A DNA stretch of 64,000 nt from Alicyclobacillus sacchari (GCF_004366795.1 NZ_SORF01000002.1:251910-315909); one strand, 5' to 3'; shown: positions 53,566 through 63,492, numbered from the stretch's first letter. Notes: generated from the letters alone by a model not told the origin. Numbers and translations: made by a program.

Positions 53566-53666
53566 ACCGCAAACCGTCAATTTCGCGACCACATACACGA
53601 CGAACCAACAACATTACTTTAACATAGACATGCGCCACTTGGAAAACCATCCATCGAAACTCGCAC

Positions 53667-54275
53667 TCAACGCCTTCCCGTGTGCTTAGCTGCAAGCAAC
53701 CGCTCGAGTTCCGACGACAGGTGGGATACCAAGACATTCGAGGGAAGCTCGGATGCCACAAACGGTTCTCCGAAGCGAATGGTCACCCTTCCAAACAACC
53801 GGTATGGCCCAACAATCCCCGTCGGAACGACCGTAGCGTTGGACTTTTTCGCGATGCTTGCGATCCCTGGCATCAACGGCCCAAGCTCGCCTGTTTTCGA
53901 GCGATGCCCCTCCGGAAACATCACCAGGCAGCCGCCTTCTTGCACAATAGAAATGGCGGTGCGAATTCCCTGCTTATCAATGCGTCCGCGTTGAATGGGA
54001 AAGCCGCCGAGAGCCGAAAACAAAGCCCTTAGCACGGAAATCTGAAATAATTCAGCCTTGCCCATGAACCGTATGTATCGTGGAATCGTGACGCCTAACA
54101 ACGGCGGATCCAAGTTGCTCAAATGATTGCTGGCGATAATCACACCGCCGGATGGAGGCACATGTTCCAGTCCCTCTACGCGTATCCTGTAGCAGAGTCG
54201 AAAGAATGTGGTCACAACGGTGCGTGCCAGCCTATACAAGAACGTCCGCGGCAGATCTGTCGCGTTATCGGACAT
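53667..54275 (-). CDS. plsC: 1-acyl-sn-glycerol-3-phosphate acyltransferase
   Basis: Second acylation in phosphatidate synthesis. 202 residues, with the HX4D motif in SNHLSNLDPP (His 51, Asp 56) and FPEGHRSKTG. The ATG at 54275 overlaps the end of cmk by 11 nt. Its proximity to plsY and gpsA gathers the early phospholipid pathway here. Confidence 0.92.
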   Translation of the reverse strand: MSDNATDLPRTFLYRLARTVVTTFFRLCYRIRVEGLEHVPPSGGVIIASNHLSNLDPPLLGVTIPRYIRFMGKAELFQISVLRALFSALGGFPIQRGRIDKQGIRTAISIVQEGGCLVMFPEGHRSKTGELGPLMPGIASIAKKSNATVVPTGIVGPYRLFGRVTIRFGEPFVASELPSNVLVSHLSSELERLLAAKHTGRR

Positions 54276-54942
54276 GTGCATTCTCCACCAATTGCACAAT
54301 CTCGTTCACGACGTGCTCTATTGGCTTATCGGTCGAGTCGATGCGCACGGCGTCTTCTGCTTCCCGCAACGGCGCAAGTGCGCGTTCAGAGTCCTTTTTA
54401 TCCCGCTCGATCACGCTCTTGACAATATCCTCAAACGATACCTCATAGCCCATTTGGCAATACTCCTGTTGCCTGCGGCGTGCTCTTTCTTCCGGTGCAG
54501 CCGTCAGGAATACCTTAACCGTCGCGTTTGGCAGGACAACTGTACCAATGTCACGCCCATCCATGACCACCGAATGGTGTGCCGCGAAATCGCGCTGCCA
54601 ATCCGTCAATCGGCTGCGAACGGCTGGATGAGCCGCCACAGTTGAAACCAACGCGTTCACTTCCGGATCGCGCAACCTCGCAGTCACTTCGAGGCCGTCG
54701 ACAAACACGCGCAAACCGTTGTCTGCCCCCTGTTCAAAGGTGATTTTGTGCGCATCGAGAAGTTCGCGAACGGCTCGCTCGACCCGGCCATCCACGCCGT
54801 CTTTGACGCAAAGATACGCGACAGCGCGATACATGGCACCCGTATCGACGTACATTAGATTCAGTCGCTTGGCAACGAGTCTGGCAACGGTACTCTTGCC
54901 TGCCCCGGCCGGTCCGTCGATCGCGATGCTGACGGGAACCAT
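54265..54942 (-). CDS. cmk: Cytidylate kinase
   Basis: Phosphorylates CMP/dCMP. 225 residues; P-loop GPAGAGKS (10-17), VDTGAMYRA, and the CMP-binding GRDIGTVVLP. The ATG at 54942 follows GGAGG at 8 nt. In B. subtilis cmk likewise lies by ypfD and ypfA. Confidence 0.96.
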   Translation of the reverse strand: MVPVSIAIDGPAGAGKSTVARLVAKRLNLMYVDTGAMYRAVAYLCVKDGVDGRVERAVRELLDAHKITFEQGADNGLRVFVDGLEVTARLRDPEVNALVSTVAAHPAVRSRLTDWQRDFAAHHSVVMDGRDIGTVVLPNATVKVFLTAAPEERARRRQQEYCQMGYEVSFEDIVKSVIERDKKDSERALAPLREAEDAVRIDSTDKPIEHVVNEIVQLVENAHVR

Positions 54943-55091
54943 AGAGCCGCCCTCCCTTCTTTGGATCGCAGTTTGTCCCACGTTCGCCTAGCACACCGCG
55001 GCGCAAATGGGCAATGATGCCCGGCGCAGGACACCTGGTTGGCTTGATGGTATCATACGATCCGATTTGCATTCAACGGAGCATATCATCA

Positions 55092-55562
55092 TCACATAAA
55101 CGAGACCTGATCCAAATCCGCCGTCGCCGTTCCTGCTCCAAGTTCGGCAGTTTCACCCGTCGCTGGCAACAGGAGGTTAGGCGCCTGGGCCGTTACATAA
55201 ATAAAGACCTGTGGTCCGTTCGGCATCTCATCGCGAAACGTGATGCGATCCCCTTCATGCACCAATATCGCCATTTGATTCGTGGTGAACGTGCCTAAAG
55301 ACACCCCATTGCGAAACACAACGACGTGCGATGCGACCGCGGCGGAACTCGCCGTCAACAAGATGGACCCTGAAGCGGATCGCACAGAAGCTGGTTCTGT
55401 GACAGTCGCAGAGACAAAGCGCCCTTCCATCCGATCCATCGCCTGGCGAACGGAAGGTGCCATACCCACGACCTGAACAAGTACAAGTACAGACAGCACA
55501 CCCATTGTTACCGGTATTAACAAGTCATCAAACCACTGCATAAATGGTCGTTTACTCGCCAT
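55092..55562 (-). CDS. Hypothetical membrane-anchored protein
   Basis: 156 residues from the ATG at 55562 (6 nt after GGAGGG). One membrane helix near the N-terminus (about 15-34, LLIPVTMGVLSVLVLVQVVG) is followed by a probably external, beta-rich, Ser/Thr/Val-rich domain. No family recognised. It lies between cmk and ypfA. Confidence 0.65.
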   Translation of the reverse strand: MASKRPFMQWFDDLLIPVTMGVLSVLVLVQVVGMAPSVRQAMDRMEGRFVSATVTEPASVRSASGSILLTASSAAVASHVVVFRNGVSLGTFTTNQMAILVHEGDRITFRDEMPNGPQVFIYVTAQAPNLLLPATGETAELGAGTATADLDQVSFM

Positions 55563-55618
55563 GGACATCCCTCCATGGCTAACGTATGCACATTCACACG
55601 ACGTATGCACGGGTGGGC

Positions 55619-56260
55619 TCAGCGACGCAATGCCCGCTGGCGCATGAATGTGTAGCGTATCACTTGATCGCGCTCACGTTCGGAAATATCGACAAATCGC
55701 ATTGACAAAGTCGTGATGCCGTTTGCTTCCGTTTGCACACGAACCACCTGACAAGACGTCTTCAGGTTATAGTCGATATATGGGAGGATCAAGGAAATCC
55801 GAACCACATCGTTCATCCTGATGTCTATCGCAGACTTCGTCATGACCGCAATGCCGCCGCCGCTGATGTCGATGGATTGCAAAATAAACTCCTTACTCAT
55901 CCGTTCACACATAACTGTCACGGGCACGTCAAGTGAGATGCGAAAGAACTCGCGCCTTTGGATTCGTTCGAGATCCGTTGCGTGAGCTGGATGCTCCACC
56001 CGGATGGCTGGTGTTGGAATATATGATAACCCTTGGATATGTGCGGTGTACCGATATACCTCGGTCTCCGATACCGTATACTCAACAACCACCGATTCGT
56101 CGACATGGATTTCAAACTCTTTTCCTGTGACTGGATCGACCGGTACATCGACATACAGGCATTGTTCATCGACATCGGCGACACGTGATTTATAGTATTT
56201 TGAATCCTGGTTGTTGACTCGGATACGGACGCTGCCGCCTATACTTGGTGAGATCGCCAT
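55619..56260 (-). CDS. ypfA: PilZ-domain c-di-GMP receptor (YpfA/YcgR type)
   Basis: 213 residues: an N-terminal YcgR-like beta domain and a C-terminal PilZ domain with the c-di-GMP motifs RxxxR (R103-R107 in RREFFR) and DISGGG (131-136). In B. subtilis the protein (DgrA) slows flagellar motility when c-di-GMP is high. A -10 TATAAT inside a dyad precedes it. Confidence 0.92.
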   Translation of the reverse strand: MAISPSIGGSVRIRVNNQDSKYYKSRVADVDEQCLYVDVPVDPVTGKEFEIHVDESVVVEYTVSETEVYRYTAHIQGLSYIPTPAIRVEHPAHATDLERIQRREFFRISLDVPVTVMCERMSKEFILQSIDISGGGIAVMTKSAIDIRMNDVVRISLILPYIDYNLKTSCQVVRVQTEANGITTLSMRFVDISERERDQVIRYTFMRQRALRR

Positions 56261-56280
56261 TGCAAATCCCCCTCTATTAT

Positions 56281-56305
56281 CTCTGCCTTATTATACACAG
56301 CAGAG
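56281..56305 (-). promoter_or_regulatory. ypfA promoter element inside a dyad
   Basis: Consensus -10 TATAAT (56295-56290) lies between perfect arms CTCTGC and GCAGAG (56281-56286, 56300-56305). No clear -35. The arrangement suggests an operator over the promoter. Confidence 0.4.
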
Positions 56306-56343
56306 GTAACTTTGAGGGGATAATTCTGTTTTTGCAAAACAGG

Positions 56344-57624
56344 TTAACTTAGTCGATCCACCCGTAACTCATGCCCTGTCTGGAGATCTATGATCACGCG
56401 ATACGGCTCGTCTCCCAAGACACCTTCATATGCCATGGCCTGGACCCAGTCACCACTTGGGTTCTCCACAATTACTTTCCGCTCCGATTGAATGTGGAAC
56501 TTGGGACCAACCTTGGCACGTAATGCATTTGCGGGTATGACTTTTGTCGCTTTCGGCAAGCTTGTAGGCGGTAACTTGCCTTGTTCGTAAAAACCCACAA
56601 CTTGTCCATTGTCGAGTGCGACGACAACATTGAACGATGAGTCGAGCACAGGTAAACCACCGACCAACGGTTGGTAAGCAAAGCGAGCAATACCATCGGA
56701 ATTCCCAGCGTCCGCGCGAATGACCTGATGATATCCTTGGCGCGCAAGCCATGCCTGTGCATCCGTTGCAGCCTGTGCAAAGTCGTATTTTTTGGTCCCT
56801 ATCGGCCGCGAAAGATGATAACTTATTAAACGGCCCGTTGCAGCCGATACTTCGGCACGCACAGAACCACGTGTCGTATCGCCAACCACAAGGTAGTACG
56901 GTGCATTCTCACCAGCCGTGTGCAGTTGCGCCTTCCATTTTGTCGTGTTCGTCACACCCGCCACGCTCGCGACGCGTTTGACAGCTTCCGTTGATTGTAA
57001 CGCGATTGGCGCAGCAGGTTTGGACTTTGTGCCTGTCTTGGGTTGCTGCCCTGTGCCATCTGCAGCCATCGTACCAAGCGATTGTTCCAAACGAGCTAAT
57101 CCATCGCGAGCCGCTGGAGCTAGTTGCCGGCCATCCATCCAGTACGATGTTGTCGATCGCGGTGCGTTGACAATTCGCTCAAGTCCGTTGATAACATTAC
57201 CTGCACGGGTGTAGTAGGATGCCAGCGATTGTTGAACAGACGCCGCACTCGGACTCTGATTCGCAATGATCCAATGCTCAGCCTGGCTGTTCACCGTATG
57301 CAGAAATTCATTTATGTTGTGGTCCGCAGAAACGTTGCTGGGCAACCGACTTAAATCGTTTTCCCCGGCATATGCGAATTTCTCGACATCGCTTAAGTGC
57401 CGATCAAAGGATTCTGGATCGGCAACCAACATGGCACTTGCCAAAGCGCCGCGAAGAGATTCCATGTCTGCTAACGCATTGTGCAGCGCTCCATCATATT
57501 GGGCATTGACCATGGCCGCCATGGCCTGGCCGTTTAGTTGCTGCTGGCGCCCCCAGGCATAGGCGGAACCACCCACAACGACGACTGCAAGCGCTGTCGT
57601 CATCCACCAAATCGATCTTCTCAC
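56344..57624 (-). CDS. ypeB: Germination protein YpeB
   Basis: Stabilises and localises SleB in the spore. 426 residues: N-terminal membrane anchor, helical domain, and C-terminal PepSY repeats (for example FNVVVALDNGQVVGFYEQG). I use the GTG at 57624, 6 nt after GGGGGA; an ATG at 57642 directly after the sleB stop lacks a site. Confidence 0.93.
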   Translation of the reverse strand: MRRSIWWMTTALAVVVVGGSAYAWGRQQQLNGQAMAAMVNAQYDGALHNALADMESLRGALASAMLVADPESFDRHLSDVEKFAYAGENDLSRLPSNVSADHNINEFLHTVNSQAEHWIIANQSPSAASVQQSLASYYTRAGNVINGLERIVNAPRSTTSYWMDGRQLAPAARDGLARLEQSLGTMAADGTGQQPKTGTKSKPAAPIALQSTEAVKRVASVAGVTNTTKWKAQLHTAGENAPYYLVVGDTTRGSVRAEVSAATGRLISYHLSRPIGTKKYDFAQAATDAQAWLARQGYHQVIRADAGNSDGIARFAYQPLVGGLPVLDSSFNVVVALDNGQVVGFYEQGKLPPTSLPKATKVIPANALRAKVGPKFHIQSERKVIVENPSGDWVQAMAYEGVLGDEPYRVIIDLQTGHELRVDRLS

Positions 57625-57642
57625 ACGTATTCCCCCAATCAT

Positions 57643-58452
57643 TCAATCCGTAAATATGTGGTGTCCAATTGTCATGATTTCAGGACGAGCCCACATCCAA
57701 GCATTACTTGTTTTTGCTGGGTTGAAATAAAACAACGCCCCATGCGTTGGATCCCACCCCGCGACGGCGTCGGCCACAGCTCGTCTGGCTTCCGCGTTTG
57801 GCTGAAGGTTGATTTGACCATCATTCACACAGTCAAACGCTCCAGGCGCATAAACAATGGCAGGAATTGTTTTAGGGAACTTCGGATCGTGTAATCGATT
57901 TAAAATCACGGCTGCAATGGCCACTTGTCCTTCAAATGGTTCACCCCGCGCTTCCCCATATACGACATGGGCCATAAGGTTCAAGTCGCTCGCACTTAAC
58001 CCTGACGAACCATGAGAGAACCCATCTCCGGCCACAACAGTCGCGGGAGATAACCCGTTTGTTCCCCCATTTGTCCCCTCTTGATTCGCTACCGTATTCG
58101 TTCCACCATTTGAATCCATGTGATAATTCCAATTTGGCGTCGCTTTGACGAGTGCCTGCTTGGTTGCCATATCTACATCCCCGGTGACAGGCAACCCAAA
58201 GTTGTACTGGAAGGTGCGAACGGCCCAGTACGTCTTCCAGCCGAATATTCCGTCGTTTTTACCCCAATAGTACCCCAGCAGATGCAGTCGTCCTTGTAAC
58301 TCGTTTACGTCGTAGCCCTCACTTCCATAAATTAAGTTACGAGCAGTAAACGCCTTAACCTGCGAAGGCAGGGATGTCATGGTCAAGGCACACGTCAGGA
58401 TTGTGAAGACAATCCATTTACCCAGTTGGAGAGAGCGAAATCCGCTTCGCAC
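57643..58452 (-). CDS. sleB: Spore cortex-lytic enzyme SleB
   Basis: Lytic transglycosylase that degrades spore cortex during germination. 269 residues: signal peptide (about 13-34), peptidoglycan-binding domain (about 40-105, ending VTGDVDMATKQALV), a Gly/Asn-rich linker, and the hydrolase_2 domain with the conserved Glu in MAHVVYGEARGEP. GTG start after GGGGAAC. ypeB follows at once, as in Bacillus. Confidence 0.95.
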   Translation of the reverse strand: MRSGFRSLQLGKWIVFTILTCALTMTSLPSQVKAFTARNLIYGSEGYDVNELQGRLHLLGYYWGKNDGIFGWKTYWAVRTFQYNFGLPVTGDVDMATKQALVKATPNWNYHMDSNGGTNTVANQEGTNGGTNGLSPATVVAGDGFSHGSSGLSASDLNLMAHVVYGEARGEPFEGQVAIAAVILNRLHDPKFPKTIPAIVYAPGAFDCVNDGQINLQPNAEARRAVADAVAGWDPTHGALFYFNPAKTSNAWMWARPEIMTIGHHIFTD

Positions 58453-58509
58453 CAGACGTTCCCCTTTCTTATCGAGAATCCAAATGCACGTCTAGTGTCC
58501 CATTGCCTG

Positions 58510-58541
58510 AAAAAAATATGCCCGGGCTGGCAGCCCGGGCA
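58510..58541 (-). terminator. Rho-independent terminator after the zinc-ribbon gene
   Basis: Perfect 10-bp arms TGCCCGGGCT and AGCCCGGGCA (58519-58528, 58532-58541) with a T-rich tail on the minus strand. Confidence 0.85.
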
Positions 58542-58562
58542 CAAACTGAGGACAACTTGTAC

Positions 58563-58763
58563 TTACGCCAATGGCTCGATATCAAAGTCGCGATCGTTAT
58601 CACAAAGACAACGTTTGAACCCTGTCTCAATGTGACCTTTTCCGTCGCGAACCCCACGTAAAATAAATGTTTCACCACACACGCGGCAACGAATGTGTAC
58701 TTTTATCCGATGAATGGCCGGTGCCACAGGCTCCGGAATCGCCATAAATGTTTCAGATCGCAT
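58563..58763 (-). CDS. Small zinc-ribbon-like protein
   Basis: 66 residues. CRVC and, 22 residues later, CLC suggest a zinc ribbon (IRCRVCGETFILRG ... KRCLCDNDRDF). A strong GAGGAGG site precedes the ATG, and it has its own terminator. Function unknown. Confidence 0.7.
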   Translation of the reverse strand: MRSETFMAIPEPVAPAIHRIKVHIRCRVCGETFILRGVRDGKGHIETGFKRCLCDNDRDFDIEPLA

Positions 58764-58804
58764 CGTAGTTCCTCCTCGACAAACAACAGTCTATCTGGTC
58801 GCGA

Positions 58805-60088
58805 TTAGGAAATCCAACCACGCCAGCGACTGGCCTCTGCAAGTCGTTGCACTCCGACAATGTAAGCAGCCAGCCGCATGTTGACCTGATATTTCACCGC
58901 AGTTTGATATACACGATGAAAACTGGTTCGCACACGCGAATCGAGCCTCGAATGGACTTCTGATTCCTCCCAGTAGTAACCTTGACTGTTCTGGACCCAC
59001 TCGAAGTACGAAACGATAACATCACCCGAAAATGAAACAACATCCGGGACAACGAGGATTTCGCGCTCGGTCAGGATGTTGAGCGCATCATTCGTTGTCG
59101 GTGCATTCGTCGCCTCGACAATCATGGAAGCTCGAATTTGATTCGCATTCTCCTCGGTAATTTGACTGCCGGTAGCTGCCGGAATTAACACGTCACAAGG
59201 CATTTCCAAGAGTTCTCTGTTCGATAGTACATTGCGATATAACCGCGTGACCGTACCAAAGGAATCCCTGCGCTCCAAGAGTTCGTCGATATCAAGCCCA
59301 TCTTCGCGATACAGAGCCCCATACGCATCGGCAACTCCTACTACCTTCGCACCACGGTCGTGCAAATATTTGGCTATATAACTCCCAATGCCGCCAAACC
59401 CCTGGACAATCACACGCGCATCTTCCAGCCGGACATCTCGATGCTTAGCCGCTTCCTCGATGGTGATGGCGACACCTCGTGCCGCAGCCCCGTCGCGACC
59501 GCGCGTGCCTCCCAATATCACTGGCTTACCCGTAATGAACCCCGGGCTGTCAGACTCCCGCAGGTGAGAGTATTCATCGAACATCCACGCTATGTTTTGG
59601 GAATTACTGAACACATCAGGTGCCGGTATGTCCTTGGCCGGACCGACGATTTGGCTTATAGCTCGTACATATGCGCGACTCACGCGCTCGATCTCGGCGA
59701 ACGACATGTCACGGGGATCGCAGACAATACCACCCTTACCGCCGCCGAAAGGTAAGTCCGCAATGCCACAACGAATGGACATCCATATCGCTGAAGCTTC
59801 AATTTCCGCCTGAGAGAGATCTGGGTGCAGTCGAATACCGCCCTTGGTAGGTCCAACGGAATCGTTGTGTTGGGCTCGATATCCAGTAAAGACTTTTACT
59901 GTCCCATCGTCCATCTTAACCGGGAACCGCACCGTCAAAACACGCAGCGGTAATTTGAGTAGATCATACACCTCGCGGCCATACCCCAGAACCTGGAGAG
60001 CCTGTTCGACGATACTTTGCGTATCGTCAAGTATATATGTACCGTTGGTGCGCTTGTCCTCAAACGAAGCGGATTCTGACTGTGTCAC
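58805..60088 (-). CDS. gudB: NAD-dependent glutamate dehydrogenase
   Basis: Oxidative deamination of glutamate to 2-oxoglutarate. 427 residues of the Glu/Leu/Phe/Val dehydrogenase family: VGPTKGGIRLHPDL, LPFGGGKGGI with the catalytic Lys, PAPDVFSNSQ and the NAD loop VQGFGGIGSY. I use the GTG at 60088 (9 nt from AAGGTGG) over that at 60094. Beside mecB (ypbH) as in B. subtilis. Confidence 0.93.
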   Translation of the reverse strand: MTQSESASFEDKRTNGTYILDDTQSIVEQALQVLGYGREVYDLLKLPLRVLTVRFPVKMDDGTVKVFTGYRAQHNDSVGPTKGGIRLHPDLSQAEIEASAIWMSIRCGIADLPFGGGKGGIVCDPRDMSFAEIERVSRAYVRAISQIVGPAKDIPAPDVFSNSQNIAWMFDEYSHLRESDSPGFITGKPVILGGTRGRDGAAARGVAITIEEAAKHRDVRLEDARVIVQGFGGIGSYIAKYLHDRGAKVVGVADAYGALYREDGLDIDELLERRDSFGTVTRLYRNVLSNRELLEMPCDVLIPAATGSQITEENANQIRASMIVEATNAPTTNDALNILTEREILVVPDVVSFSGDVIVSYFEWVQNSQGYYWEESEVHSRLDSRVRTSFHRVYQTAVKYQVNMRLAAYIVGVQRLAEASRWRGWIS

Positions 60089-60180
60089 AAACACTAACCA
60101 CCTTTGCGGAAAATCGATACGTAAGGACAGCCCTAGTATACACCCGTGCCCACGATCATAAAAGAACTGGGTCTAACACA

Positions 60181-60215
60181 AAAACAGAGTAACTAGACAA
60201 AGGTCTAGTTACTCT
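60181..60215 (-). terminator. Rho-independent terminator after mecB
   Basis: Perfect 13-bp arms (60186-60198, 60203-60215), 4-nt loop, TTTTT on the minus strand. Confidence 0.9.
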
Positions 60216-60225
60216 TACACGTCAT

Positions 60226-60840
60226 TTAGAGTGAAAAACGTTGAACAATTGCTTCAACGGCATGTTCCCGAATCACAGTCTTACCGTATTCTTTCAACAT
60301 GGCTTCCGTTGAGTTGCTTACGCTTCCATACTCGGAAAGAATGGAAGCTATAAGCTGCCAGCGTTCCGAATCCAATGCGTCGGCAATCAAAAGCTCATAG
60401 CGATTCTTATAGTAAAACAACGATGCATTGATCTGGTATGGTATTAAAGCATGGCATACGGAAACGAGATCGTCAAAATCGCTGAACGAAAAGACCATAT
60501 ATGAATCCGCGCGGGTCTGAAACCCTGAATCGCGGCTAAATAAAGTCGTACTTTCATCGTCCTCGATATCACTTTCATCCGAAGTTGCCCCGGGTATACT
60601 CGGGATACGAGTGACAATGACCACCACGCCCTCGGTTGGCATCGTGAACGCCTCAACGGAAATGGGGCCGGCAATTTCAAAGCCGACTTCCATGTATGCC
60701 GTCTCCATCATATCCCAAAACAGATCTTGGACCTTCTTGCCATTGTGCCAGATCTCGTCGCGATCAATACCGCGCTCCTCAAGGTCATCATAACTGATGA
60801 AGATACGTACCTTATCCCGGGCAATCCGTTCCACTCTCAT
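60226..60840 (-). CDS. mecB: MecA-family adaptor protein (YpbH/MecB)
   Basis: Adaptor that delivers substrates to ClpC-ClpP. 204 residues: N-terminal substrate-binding domain (MRVERIARDKVRIFISYDDL, DLFWDMMETAY), an acidic linker near 90, and the C-terminal ClpC-binding domain (FSFSDFDDLVSVCHAL, YYKNRYELLI). The gudB neighbour points to YpbH rather than MecA. Confidence 0.9.
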   Translation of the reverse strand: MRVERIARDKVRIFISYDDLEERGIDRDEIWHNGKKVQDLFWDMMETAYMEVGFEIAGPISVEAFTMPTEGVVVIVTRIPSIPGATSDESDIEDDESTTLFSRDSGFQTRADSYMVFSFSDFDDLVSVCHALIPYQINASLFYYKNRYELLIADALDSERWQLIASILSEYGSVSNSTEAMLKEYGKTVIREHAVEAIVQRFSL

Positions 60841-60897
60841 TCGGCGTTCCCTCCTTTGTCGCCATGGTGGTTTCGGGGTAACGACGTGTACTCTATA

Positions 60898-62277
60898 TTA
60901 TAACGCATTTGCGAGCCGTGTCATGGCTTCTGCATAGATTTCAATCGATCTGAGAAAGTCATCGATCTCCCAATACTCATCAGCCCGATGTGCCAGACTG
61001 GGTTTACCCGGAAAGCGTGCACCGAAAGCCACCGCATTCGGAATTGCTCGAGCGTATGTCACTCCCCCTGTCGTCAGTGGAGGAATGTCCTCTTGAAAGA
61101 ACTGCTTGTATACATCCATTAATGTATGCACGACCACAGCATTTGGATCGATCCGTAGCGGATCCATGTGTTCAACCAGTGCTATGCGCCACCGGTCAGG
61201 CAGATAATTGGTCATCGTCTTCAACAATTCATCCACCGTTTGATTGGCAGGATAACGAATGTTGAGATGGAATCGATACGTGCCATCTCGTAGCTCACCA
61301 GTTCCGACGTTCATGGTCAGAGGGCCCGTTTCCCCATCGTCGTGATCGATACCCAACGTTCTTCCGAAGCAATCCCACGATCCAATGCTTCTCCACATCG
61401 AACAGTTGGAAACCGTCGCCGTCCCCAACACCTGCGCCAATTGAACGATTGCATTGATACCGGCTTCGGGCCTAGAGGCGTGAGCAGCCCTTCCCTCGAC
61501 GGTCAAGTCCACATAACAGCCGCGTACTTCCGAATGCAATGAGACCTGTAAATCCTTCGCAGCTTTCCGGAACTTTACAACGAGTTCACGCGCCGCAGTC
61601 TCCGAGTGGCAATCGACTGTTGCACGCGCGACTTCAGGGACTATGTTGAACCGTGTTCCTCCTGAAAACATTTGGACTTGGGCCGCTAGCGATTCCGCTT
61701 CGGCTGGAACTTCGATGCGTAAAGTTGCCATCCCTTTTTCGGCGTATATTAAAGGAAACTGAGCATCTGGCGCGAACCCGCCAATTGGTTTTGGCTCATA
61801 ACGAAAATAGTGGTCAAGGCATTGCCAATCCGATTCCTCATCCAAGCCAAAAATGAGGCGTATCTTGCGTTTCGGCACAATCCCCGCTTCCTGCATCGCA
61901 AATAATGCCCATAACACACTCATTGCAGGCCCTTTATCATCGATGGCGCCACGCCCGTAAATACGTCCCTGTTCAATGACACCGCCGAAAGGAGGGTATG
62001 TCCAACCTTCTCCGGCAGGAACCACGTCAAGGTGCGCTAAAACAGCTATGTATTGATCTCCGGTACCATATTCAACATGTCCCGCGTACCCGTTGATGTT
62101 CTTTGTACTCAAGTGCCGACTTTCAGCCAGTTGCAGTACATAGGATAATGCCTGAGCAGGCCCCGCCCCAAAAGGGCCACCGGGGACCGGATGGGACTTG
62201 ACACTTTCAATCGCCAACAGCCGCTGAAACGATGCGATGATCTCCGGTTCGTGCTGTGTCACAAAGTTGCCGATCAC
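60898..62277 (-). CDS. M20-family dipeptidase (PepV-like)
   Basis: 459 residues; dinuclear zinc peptidase with AHLDVVP, GRGAIDDKGP, the catalytic Glu pair in GLDEESDW and a late SLAHRADEYW histidine, all as in PepV. Cleaves dipeptides in the cytoplasm. GTG start after AGGGA. It lies between ccpA and mecB. Confidence 0.9.
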   Translation of the reverse strand: MIGNFVTQHEPEIIASFQRLLAIESVKSHPVPGGPFGAGPAQALSYVLQLAESRHLSTKNINGYAGHVEYGTGDQYIAVLAHLDVVPAGEGWTYPPFGGVIEQGRIYGRGAIDDKGPAMSVLWALFAMQEAGIVPKRKIRLIFGLDEESDWQCLDHYFRYEPKPIGGFAPDAQFPLIYAEKGMATLRIEVPAEAESLAAQVQMFSGGTRFNIVPEVARATVDCHSETAARELVVKFRKAAKDLQVSLHSEVRGCYVDLTVEGRAAHASRPEAGINAIVQLAQVLGTATVSNCSMWRSIGSWDCFGRTLGIDHDDGETGPLTMNVGTGELRDGTYRFHLNIRYPANQTVDELLKTMTNYLPDRWRIALVEHMDPLRIDPNAVVVHTLMDVYKQFFQEDIPPLTTGGVTYARAIPNAVAFGARFPGKPSLAHRADEYWEIDDFLRSIEIYAEAMTRLANAL

Positions 62278-62327
62278 AAGATCATTCCCTCAATCGAATT
62301 CATACCAGATCCCGCAACGGCCCCGCT

Positions 62328-63308
62328 TTAGGTCGAAGCGCGTTCAACGATGTTGTGCAACAAGGTCACCGTATAATTATCAACAGGCTCATCCTGTAAC
62401 AGTTTGGTGAGCAGACGCATCGAGACGGCACCAAAATCGTACATGGGCTGTGCGATCACTGTCATTTCCGGACGTACCATGACAGCCAACCTCGTGTTAT
62501 CGAAAGCGATGACCTTCACGTCTTCGGGTACACGGCGACCCATATCCTGCACAGCGTGAATTGTCGCAAGCCCCAACTCATCCGAAGCGGCAACGACACC
62601 GTCCAAGTCATGTGCTTCAAAATACGAGCGAATCACTGGCAACGCAACCTCGTACCGGCCTTTTCCGGTACGTATCACGTGCAATTCCTGATCGCGCATG
62701 CGATTCTCTGCGCCTTGCAAACGGCGATCAGCTACTACCGAAACACCTTCATCGGTCGTGATGAATCCGATTTTCTTGCAACCCTTCTCAAGCAAAAAAT
62801 GAACGGCATCTCGTCCCGACCTGTAGTTGTCAATGTTGACAGATGGAATGCGACGCTCCGGGTCTTCTGTCGCACATAGAACAACTGGGATTTGAGCCTC
62901 TTCAAAAGCATCAATTTCGCGGGAACTTAACACATTTGTCATATAGATAATGCCGTCGACTTGCTTTTCCCACATCGTCCCGATCAAACTGACTTCGCGA
63001 TCCACCTGAGCATCGGAATTCACGAGGATGATGTGATAATCGTACATATTTGCAATATCCTCGATTCCGCGAACCATTTCCGCGACGAAAGCCGCCGAAA
63101 CATCAGGTACAATCACGCCGATCGTCCGCGTCCGTTTGCTGGCCAATCCACGAGCAACAGCATTTGGGCGATAACCCAATCGGGCTATGGCGTCCAAAAC
63201 GCGCTTCTTCGTGTCCTCCTTGACCACAGCAGTACCGTTAATCACCCGCGACACTGTCGCCATAGACACTTTCGCTTCTCTTGCCACATCATATATTGTT
63301 ACGGGCAC
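62328..63308 (-). CDS. ccpA: Catabolite control protein A
   Basis: LacI-family global regulator of carbon catabolite repression, activated by HPr-Ser-P. 326 residues; the N-terminus TIYDVAREAKVSMATVSRVI and RLGYRPNAVARGLASK are nearly those of B. subtilis CcpA, and VIAFDNTRLAVMVRPEMTVI lies in the effector domain. GTG at 63308, 6 nt after GGAGGT. A perfect cre motif occurs at 17332-17345. Confidence 0.95.
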   Translation of the reverse strand: MPVTIYDVAREAKVSMATVSRVINGTAVVKEDTKKRVLDAIARLGYRPNAVARGLASKRTRTIGVIVPDVSAAFVAEMVRGIEDIANMYDYHIILVNSDAQVDREVSLIGTMWEKQVDGIIYMTNVLSSREIDAFEEAQIPVVLCATEDPERRIPSVNIDNYRSGRDAVHFLLEKGCKKIGFITTDEGVSVVADRRLQGAENRMRDQELHVIRTGKGRYEVALPVIRSYFEAHDLDGVVAASDELGLATIHAVQDMGRRVPEDVKVIAFDNTRLAVMVRPEMTVIAQPMYDFGAVSMRLLTKLLQDEPVDNYTVTLLHNIVERAST

Positions 63309-63464
63309 TCTGCCACCTCCGTTAAGCTCCACGTCGCTTGCAACAGAACGCGTGGACGTGTATCCCTATTATAATCAAAAACGTGCCAGCAAAGCCTCAT
63401 TCTTCACCAAATGATCACTTTCTTCACAAGGCTTCATCCTGTTAGGCAAGACCTCGACAACACA

Positions 63465-63492
63465 AAAAAGAGCCCGGATAACCCAAGCCCTT
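63465..63492 (-). terminator. Terminator of the rRNA operon
   Basis: A 9-bp stem with three G-U pairs (63470-63478, 63484-63492) followed by TTTTTT on the minus strand, 17 nt after tRNA-Leu. Confidence 0.75.

Noticed and set aside
58563..58763. Could the small zinc-ribbon protein be anti-TRAP (RtpA)?
   Set aside because: Anti-TRAP has DnaJ-like paired CxxC motifs; this protein has a CxxC and a CxC at a different spacing and no similar sequence.
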